From Vitrella brassicaformis (taxonomy: Eukaryota > Sar > Vitrellaceae): a stretch of 64,000 bases of DNA. The first letter of the stretch is position 1, and every line of letters starts with the position of its first letter. The translations under genes and the position numbers were made by a program. Under the pieces are notes generated by a model. That model ran no database searches. It worked only from the letters and a program-made list of their open reading frames with translations, and had not been told where the DNA came from. Location: assembly GCA_001179505.1 (NCBI GenBank), contig CDMY01000267.1, positions 6,388 through 70,387 of the forward strand. The letters run 5' to 3'. Shown here one piece after another: positions 57,325-64,000 of this stretch.

Positions 57325-60060
57325 AATTGCGAGCCTGTAATTGTCTCAGCCCCCAACTTTGCTCTTTCAAAGCCTTCAGGAGAAGCGGTCTTCCTTTGAT
57401 CAACAAGGAGGCGTCAGTATCGCTTCGCACGCCGTCCCGTGAGTCAGTCGCTGCTCGTCCGCTGCAGTGCGGTGTGCGTTGTGGAGGGCCTCTGCAGCTC
57501 AACACGTTGCTTATTGGAGGGACAGCAGTTCACCCGTTGCTGGCAGGATGGTGCTGACACGCGCACAGGTGAGGAGGAGAGTCAGGAGCCGTGTACGGGA
57601 GGTGGGGGCGCCGTGTCTCATGCATGCTTTGTCACCAAGAGCACGTAAGCCATCATGATGGGCACAGTCCATGCCTGTTTATGCCCAATTCGAAGCTGCA
57701 TGGGCTCATTCAATTTGTTGCTTTCTTTTCCTTCTGTGTGTGTGTGTGTCGATTATTGGTGCAGGCTGCCGCCAACTTGAAGGAGTTGGAGAGAGAGGCC
57801 GAGGAGGCAGCTCATCTCGCTGCAGTGGCCGCCGCCACCGGGGGCATCCGCCTCTATGACCTCCGCCCCTTCACCAAGGCCGAAGACGACGAGCCCCTCG
57901 ACAGGGCCGCCCAAAGGCAACACAAGAAGATATCCGCCCCCGAGAAAGACCACCAAAGGGATGTGAGGACGGGCGCCAGCCACAACAAACCCAGAGGGGC
58001 AGCCGCACGGCGGCCCGCTGCGAGGAGGGGCCGGGTGGAGGGGAAGGGGAGTCGGGAGATGGGAGATGTCCAGATGGGCGATGGAGAGGGCAAGGATGTC
58101 GAGATGATGGATGAGGGAGAGAACAATATGTTGGCGATGGAGGCCAAGAAGCCCGCCCACCATGCCGCCGCCCAGCAGCGTCGGGCTGCCAAGGCAGAGA
58201 TGGAGAAGGATGACATCCACGAGGCAGCCCTCATCGAGGGAGACGAGGACGAGGAGCCCCTCCGCAAGAGGAAGAGGAAGAAGGACAAGAAATCCGTCGC
58301 CCGCGCCGCCAGCCATGATGCGCACGGAGACGTGGAGATGGGCGTCGGCGAGGGGATGGGTGGAGGGATGGCCCTCAAGACAGCTGTGGAGAGGGGCATG
58401 TGTGAGGCTGTCGATGCTCTGCTGAAGGGCCGACCGCAGCTGGCCGGACAAGGTCTGCTCCACGCCCTCGCTGAGGCCAAGAGCGTCTCCGACGAAGACA
58501 AGGTGCGCATCGCTGAGGCACTGCTGTCCGCCGACCCCTCCCTGGCCACCGAGACCGACTCCGACCTCCAGACGGCCCTCCACCGTTTCTGTGAGCTGCC
58601 ATTGAGGGACCCCAAGCGGCAGGAGCAGCTGCTCGACCTGCTGCACGCCAAGGGAGGAGCCGCCCTCATCCACACTCAGGACGCGCAAGGCTGGCGCCCC
58701 CTGCACGTCGCAGCGGCGTCCCACCGCGGCCATCATGCGAGCGGCACTGCGACCGTCAAATGGCTGTGCGGCCATGGGGCCAAAGTGCACGTCAACGAGG
58801 CGGTGAGCGTGGACGGAGACGCCTTCCTGACGCCCCTGTCCATTGCGGCTATGCATCCGGCCATTCCGGTGAATCGTCTGCGCGTGTTGATTGAGGAGGG
58901 CGGCGTGGGCAGCAGGCTGCCAGCGGAGGGGGAGAGTGATGGCCAACAGCCGGCTGCAGGGGGGAAGAGAAAGCGTCTGTCGCCGGCAGAGGCGGCAATG
59001 GAGACAGCGGGGAAAAGGATCGAGAAGGTGCACAGGGAGGGAGGGAACATGCTGTCATGGTGCTTACTTCTGTGGCTGTCTGGGTGGTTGTCAGGTGATT
59101 CGGGCATCCAGGAACAAGGAGGAGGCAGCGAGGGCCCGGGAGGGGAGGAAGGACAAACAGGAGGCCGAGGCCGAGGCGGCTCGGATGCGTCGGAGCCAGT
59201 TGGGCCGTGAGTTGGTGAAGATAGTCAACGACGCCCTCCGACCGGTCCGCTCGCTGGAAGCGACCCGCCTGTTCGACCACCTCGAGGCGGCTCACGGCCT
59301 TCCGGCTCATGTGCTGGCGAAAGGCGTGGGCAAAGAGCCGCACCTGCAGGACAGCTATGACATCCCTAGCCTCAAGTTGCACCTGAAGAATGATATCGCT
59401 ATCGACATCCGACAGCATATCGCCTACGCAGCCCACATCATCAAGGTGTGTCAGCCGAGGCAAATTGGAAGGAGGGAGCCACCGGGCCTTTTCCATATGT
59501 CCATGTCTCCCTCTCTCTCTCGTATGTGTGTGCAGACGAAGGGCAACGAGCGTTTGGTGGGCAACCCGGCCCGCGGCATCGCACCGCACCCCATGAAGAT
59601 GTGGACGGACAGCACGACGGGCGAGCGGCTGGACCTCTTGCAGCGAATCGAGAGACGCGTCGGATGGGTGTGAGGGAGGGAGGGAGGGAGGGGGGGACGG
59701 ACTGTGCATGTGATGTGATTTCTTGTGATGCGATGAGCGTGTCTATCGATTTTTCCAGGGGATGGCGACTGAGTGAGACCGTCGAATCGTTTGTCGCCCC
59801 ATGCAGACAGACAGACAGACAGACAGACAGACACGTGTGCGTGACAGACACGTGTGCGTGCAGCATTGGATGGACCGGCATTCTTGCTGCATTCGTGTGG
59901 TGTGTATGTGTGTTGTGAAGCCGCCCATGTGTGTGTCGGCGCATTGCGTCCCCGGAGGGTAGAACGAAGAACGTACCAAATCTCTTGACATGTATTCCCT
60001 GACGCACACACCACCGACGCCATAAACACCAACACACAGCTGGTCGGTCTCACAAATAGA
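57325..60060 (+). repeat. Inverted segmental duplication, copy 2
   Basis: Partner of 27560-30325 in opposite orientation, about 27 kb away. It contains the intact ankyrin-like gene with its upstream GCAGTGCGGTGTGCGTTGTG block and the downstream CAGACAGACAGA and TGGATGGACCGGCAT blocks. Introns and UTRs are alignable, showing genomic rather than retro-duplication. Confidence 0.85.
57549..59673 (+). CDS. Ankyrin-like protein, intact duplicate
   Basis: Four exons with exact phases: 57549-57569, 57765-59027, 59095-59445 and 59536-59673, giving 590 residues. The start MVLTRAQ is supported because the same tiny exon is kept in the other copy. Exon 2 encodes AAANLKELEREAEEAAHLAA (coiled), a basic and acidic linker with the nuclear-localisation-like RKRKRKKDKK, and then ankyrin-like repeats: ALKTAVERGMCEAVDALLKG, GLLHALAEAKSVSDEDKVRI, DLQTALHRFCELPLRDPKRQ, GWRPLHVAAASHRGHHASGT and FLTPLSIAAMHPAIPVNRLR. 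A second coiled and basic part carries RASRNKEEAARAREGRKDKQ. The C-terminal domain has LGRELVKIVNDALRPVRSLE, LKLHLKNDIAIDIRQHIAYA and GNPARGIAPHPMKMWTDSTT. Function unknown; a nuclear role is suggested only by the basic motif. Confidence 0.8.
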
Positions 60061-60455
60061 TAGGAGCATTCAGTCAGATGCAACCACACCACACCACACC
60101 ATAAGACAGACACCCACATGTCTCCCCTGTCTGTCACGTATCTGTCTCAGCTCATGGACGTACCCACTGCTGCACGCGTCCATCCATCTGTCAATGGCCA
60201 GCTACGGCATGCAGCCAGCTACGTGTCTCTGTGTCTCTCACTCACACACCCAGCTGTCCGCCATCCACGCCAACACCTCACTCGTTGATAGACCCACAAG
60301 GCAAAGAGCTGCGTGCTGGCGTGAATGATACGTACTTGTGTTCACAGCAATCACGACAACAATCACCCCTTCCTCAGCATCTCCTCTGATATTCCTCTCT
60401 CGTCTGATCCCACTTTGCTGGTGGATATACTGCCCTCGGCCCCGGCCATCCCTGC
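60061..60455. other. Intergenic with a direct-repeat block
   Basis: About 60190-60340 matches 27290-27430 in the same orientation, although the neighbouring duplication is inverted. No supported gene. Confidence 0.45.
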
Positions 60456-60922
60456 ATGCGGACCGGACTGGCGGCGCAGCGCCTGGGTGGGCGAGAGAGT
60501 GACGTGGCCGCCGCGCCCCCGCTGCATTTGCCTCTGGGTGTGCGGGTTACGTTTGAGCACGATTCCCTTCGACCGCCGCTGAGGCTCAAGTGCGCTGAGT
60601 TGAGCCTGCTTCTTGAACAGGACGTGTGAGTTGGCTCCAGAGGACCCTCCGCGGCAGCCGGTTGCGCCGCGAGATGCCGAGAAATGCACCGATCAAGGCC
60701 CGCTGAGATCTCCTCTTTGTTCAGACGTCGTGCCAGTTCTGTATCCTGACCCACGGCCCAGGCAAGCCGTACTCCTTTGCCACTTGCGCGTTGATCCACA
60801 GCGATCCAGCCGACACCCAGCCCCCCAACGAACGCAGGACAGTCTTCCCGTTCGCCTGCACTGGCACCGAGCAGTGCTGCACGAAGGCGGCGGACACAGC
60901 TGAGAGGGGACCACCTCAATAG
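60456..60922 (+). CDS. Small Cys-rich protein, hypothetical
   Basis: Two exons in matching phase: 60456-60623 and 60725-60922 (121 residues). Exon 1 reads MRTGLAAQRLGGRESDVAAA to VRVTFEHDSLRPPLRLKCAE and LSLLLEQD. Exon 2 reads TSCQFCILTHGPGKPYSFAT, CALIHSDPADTQPP and FACTGTEQCCTKAADTAERG. A CxxC pair and four further Cys could bind metal or form disulphides. The start may lie further upstream. A competing minus-strand frame (60374-60967) is also open, so the strand is not certain. Not recognised. Confidence 0.4.
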
Positions 60923-60963
60923 TATGAGACACCGACACACGTGGCTGTGAAACACAGCCCCCT

Positions 60964-62843
60964 TCATGTCTCTGCGGCATGGTAGTCTTTGGCTGAAGAA
61001 TGGCTCCCTGAGGCATTCATAAAGACCCGAATCAATGGGCTGAGGGTACCTGCACGTTCTTTTGCCTGAGCTACCCGTCCACGACAGTCGTCGCCATTGG
61101 TGTCTCGCGTCTCCTCTGTGTCTGTGTGACTTCTTCCGTCAAACTTGTCTCCATCCGCTTTCCGCGCGTATGCGTCGATGAGGTGCTGCGGGGGAGAGGG
61201 AGAAGGGAGCAGTTTGACGCGCATCCCAGGGCCGTGGGCAGCTTCCCACTTCGCATACAGCCTCAAGGCCTGAGTGCGAAACGAGGGATACGCACATGTG
61301 AGGAATGCAGTCAGTGTATGTCTTACCTGCTCGGCGTTGAGGGCATGTCGCTCCTTCTCTCCACACTCGAACGAGGACAAATATCTGTCCAATTCCAACA
61401 CCTCTGGGCTCTGCACATGTACATTGACCAGGTTGAATTGAGGCACGAATGGGATCACGCCAGTGGGCTTCTTACCGGCTCAGGAATAAGCCTTCGGATG
61501 ATACCAGCTGCAGACGGCACACACCGAAAGATGCCGCACGGAACAGATACCCGCAAGCGTGCAGGCTTACAGACAATGTACAGGTCCCCACTTCTTTCGA
61601 CTTCCTGCATGCAGGACAGAAAGGCGGCCGCACACAATCAAGCACGCTTTGTCTCAGGCCCGCCCACTACGGACGTATTGCGGGTTGCCGTGAAAGTCCA
61701 ACAGCCGGTCGACGTCTATGATAGTGGCTTTCGCATTGCCGTCTTCTCCGCGAGAAATGCAAATATTTTCGCTCTATAGGCAGCACACAAATGTGACGAA
61801 GCTCACCTGTTTACGCAACCGCACCTTGATATCCGTATGAGCGAATCCTCTGTCATGCAGGCATTTGATGCCCTCCAACACGTTCTGGAATACGGACGAA
61901 CGGACGCATGTGCAAACAGGCAAGTAGGGAGACATGCACGGACTTACCTTGATGAATGGCATAAACACTGCCTCGGAGTCCTCATAGTATATCGGCCCGT
62001 TCAGCCTCTGCACCTCAGGCTCCGTCAGCATGCGTGGAAGGCTCCACATGTCTCCCCCTGTAGATGAAATATCCCATGTAGATGTCAGTGTCTCGAGCGT
62101 GGCCAATCCTTACATACCATAGCAGAACTCGAGAAAAAACCCTTTGAGTCCAGACGTAGGCGCGTAGCCTGGAAGGTTGGTTGTGGAGTATATCCCGTCA
62201 ATCCTGACGATGCTTGGATGTCTCACTCCGCTCCAAAGAAGGATATCCATCCCATTCTTCGGAAACAAGCTATCGTCCTGGACCACGCAACGAATACAAA
62301 GGGCGTCCTGGACAAAGCAGCTAGCTATCGGCAGTCTCACCGGATCACTCATATCCGTATAGTCGTAGATGACATTCATCTTGAGGACGACCTTTTTCTT
62401 TTCTTTCTGCACACAGTCAGCAGAAGGCCGACTCCATCGACTCGCCAACGAACGAGCATGCCCCGGTGGGCGTGGTTGCGGTCAACATGCATGTATTACC
62501 AGGTCCCAGAAGAAGAAGGCGCAGCCATGGCGTCCTGACACGGGGTCGTCCTGCCTGTCGAGCACGTAGCGCCCCCCAAATCCCCCCTCAACCTTGGCCT
62601 GAAGAGGGGAAGAAGGTGGGCATTCGTTTGCTGTGCAGCAATCGCCTTACGCAGAAGTAATCCATCAGCGCCCTGGCTCTTCTCCACCCTGACACGCTGA
62701 TGGGCTGTGCCTGGAAGAAGGGGAAGGGAGAGAGGGAAGAGAAGGACGCGTGGGGCCTTCAACGCAAGGCCTACCGGTGGCACAAACACGACACGCGCTC
62801 TCGGTGGGGGTCTTTCTTTGGTTCTGCAGCACAAATGGCCCAT
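60964..62843 (-). CDS. Divergent protein kinase with N-terminal MGxxCC
   Basis: Ten exons, all joining in phase. The start MGHLCCRTKERPPPRARVVF at 62843 has Gly2 with Cys5-Cys6, suitable for myristoylation and palmitoylation. Kinase landmarks in order are GGFGGRYVLDRQDDPVSGRH (modified glycine loop, about 62530-62600), KKKVVLKMNV (beta-3 Lys), ILLWSGVRHPSIVRIDGIYS, GFFLEFCYGGDMWSLP (hinge region), IKCLHDRGFAHTDIK then SENICI (catalytic loop, HxDxKxxN intact; about 61760-61870), IIDVDRLLDFHGN (at the DFG position the sequence is DVD) and SGDLYIVSGIIRRLI (subdomain IX). The C-terminal part ends YARKADGDKFDGRSHTD...KDYHAAET. The catalytic Asp and Asn are present, but the Mg-binding DFG glycine is missing and no APE is visible. 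It may have weak activity or be an atypical kinase. Confidence 0.8.
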
Positions 62844-62980
62844 TTTGGTTTTCTTTTTTGCGAGCAAAGCGATCCGGCACCACCACCGCTCCAACAAGGA
62901 GCGCATTCGTTCATTCATCATTCAACAAGCAGAGCAAGCACAGATGTCGCGCAACCAAGGAGCAGCGGGCCCTCGGTCCC
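62844..62980. promoter_or_regulatory. Short bidirectional 5' flank
   Basis: Only 137 bp separate the divergent kinase and HslU starts. TTGCGAGCAAAGCG at about 62869-62882 is a partial match (TGCGAGC) to the recurrent 9-mer. Confidence 0.4.
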
Positions 62981-64000
62981 ATGTCTACGGTTTTGCGCCC
63001 CCTTGTGGCTTCACGCCGACGCCCCAGCCTGAGCCTCGCCCTTCCTTCACCTCCCAGGTGGGCAATCAAAAAGGTCCATGGACAAGGATGAAAGATCCAT
63101 GCTTCAGGCTGGACAGGGAACTGTGCCGGGACGTGTGCCGGGCCTGATTGACTATCGTGGACGGGTGCGAACAAAGAAATGAAGCAATTCATTCAATTCA
63201 TTGTCTTCTCATGGATCTATCAACAGGAGCAACCTTTCATGTACCGTGGTCCACCGCCCCAATCGGCACTGCCACTTCGCCCATCTCCCGAGTAAACTCC
63301 AGCAGATCACTCACCTCCGCTGTGAGTCCTGTCTTTGTTTCTCCGCCAGGCCGGATACAGCTCGGCAGGTGGCAATTCTGCAGCAGCAGCTGCAGGACCA
63401 GCAGCAACAGCTGCAGGACCAAGGCAACGAGCTCCGCGTCACACGGGAGGCGCTGCAAGTAGCGCTCGCCGAGAAGGCTGCCAAAGAGGAGGAGCTGGCG
63501 GTGTTAAACATTACCATCAAGGAGCTCAACGAGTAAAGCTCTCTGTACGTATGTCTGTCTGTCCGTCTCTCAACCTCTCTGTCTGTCGTTGTGCACGAAC
63601 CTCTTTAAGCAAGAAGAGGCCGAAGAGGAGCCTGAGGGCGACAACGAGGGGGAAAGTGAGACCTCCTTCTTCCCCCTCGACGTGCCGACACTGGTCGCCG
63701 GCCTCGACGACTTCATCATCGGCCAGAAGGCCGCCAAGGAGGCCGTGGCGATAGGGCTCCGTAAGGCACATACACGATGCGATGTGTGTGTCTCTCCATC
63801 GTATCTATTGGTGTTTGCAGAGAACCGCTACCTTCGCCAGCGCCTATCTGACGATGGCCTGCGGAAGGCCACAAAGCCAAGCCACGTCTTGCTGACCGGG
63901 CCAACAGGAAGCGGCAAGACAGAGGTGAGAAGTGCCGTCGGTTGTCGCGTGCAGATATTGCTTGCCGGTGTGTCTGTGCACATACAGATTGCCCGGCGCA
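62981..64000 (+). CDS. hslU: HslU/ClpY AAA+ protease ATPase subunit, probably mitochondrial (3' part beyond window)
   Basis: HslU unfolds substrates for the HslV peptidase. The start [20 protein letters not shown] at 62981 is an Arg/Ser/Leu-rich, acid-free presequence that fits mitochondrial import. Next come poorly resolved short exons (about 63232-63360) and a Gln-rich coiled coil ([20 protein letters not shown], then [20 protein letters not shown], about 63365-63535) that is not part of bacterial HslU at this position. From about 63610 the HslU N-domain is clear: [50 protein letters not shown] and the Walker [15 protein letters not shown], followed by IARR at the window edge. The join between the coiled coil and the HslU domain is not settled: the frame reaches a stop at 63535 unless an earlier donor (about 63502) is used. 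Confidence 0.85.

Noticed and set aside
57753-59033. 426-residue minus-strand ORF
   Set aside because: It is the antisense of the intact ankyrin-like gene, whose strand is fixed by exon phases and by the paralogue at 27935-30087.
60374-60967. 197-residue minus-strand ORF
   Set aside because: Plausible in part (EDCPAFVGGLGVGWIAVDQ), but it overlaps the start of the kinase 3' flank and has no splice support. The plus-strand two-exon model was preferred, with low confidence.

Overview
This is a nuclear window from a photosynthetic, intron-rich eukaryote. Genes are cut by many short GT-AG introns full of (CA)n, (TG)n, (CCAT)n and (GACA)n microsatellites. Four proteins (fructose-1,6-bisphosphatase, ribose-5-phosphate isomerase, a light-harvesting protein and a P/A/K-rich protein) start with a signal peptide followed by a transit-like stretch beginning with Phe. 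That bipartite leader is typical of complex red-lineage plastids. Together with the metacaspase layout and gene style, it suggests a phototrophic alveolate such as a chromerid (Vitrella-like). The species call is inference; no rRNA or organelle marker is present.

Layout. 1-3034 (-): plastid FBPase, cut by the contig edge. 3309-7858 (+): a C2 / tandem CUE-like / metacaspase fusion. 8285-10975: a dispersed repeat and a large palindrome whose arms carry two head-to-head copies of an unrecognised small gene family starting MGN. 13095-14992 (-): SPFH/HIR-type membrane protein. 15222-18803 (+): coiled-coil protein. 19005-19840: full-length copy of a terminal-inverted-repeat element. 19873-20681 (-): unknown gene. 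21084-25238 (+): spliceosomal Prp3. 26094-26797 (+): two-TM protein. 27560-30325: inverted copy of a 2.75 kb segment whose intact partner is at 57325-60060; the gene is broken here and intact there. 30533-32212 (+): intronless ankyrin-like protein. 33257-34945 (-): light-harvesting protein. 35270-39374 (+): Snu66/SART-1. 40765-45030 (-): alpha/beta hydrolase with a very long low-complexity tail. 45339-46894 (+): plastid ribose-5-phosphate isomerase. 47813-49883 (-): plastid-targeted P/A/K-rich protein. 50253-53933 (+): EGF-domain type I membrane protein interrupted by a 300-N gap. 54401-57146 (-): F-box/LRR-like protein. 57549-59673 (+): intact ankyrin-like gene. 60456-60922 (+): small Cys-rich ORF. 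60964-62843 (-): divergent protein kinase. 62981 to the end (+): HslU/ClpY ATPase, cut by the window edge.

Working together: FBPase, RPI and the light-harvesting protein all serve photosynthesis (Calvin cycle and light capture). Prp3 and Snu66 are both tri-snRNP proteins. Many neighbours are divergent with only 100-400 bp between start codons, and these shared 5' flanks repeatedly hold the 9-mer TGCGAGCTT, the best candidate here for a promoter element.

The most unusual items are the palindromic MGN gene pair, the TIR element, the complementary CA/TG arms inside introns, the TGCGAGCTT motif, the C2-CUE-metacaspase and the inverted duplication with one decaying copy. Exon joins were made by eye from splice sites and reading frame. 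Gene outer limits are more reliable than each internal junction.
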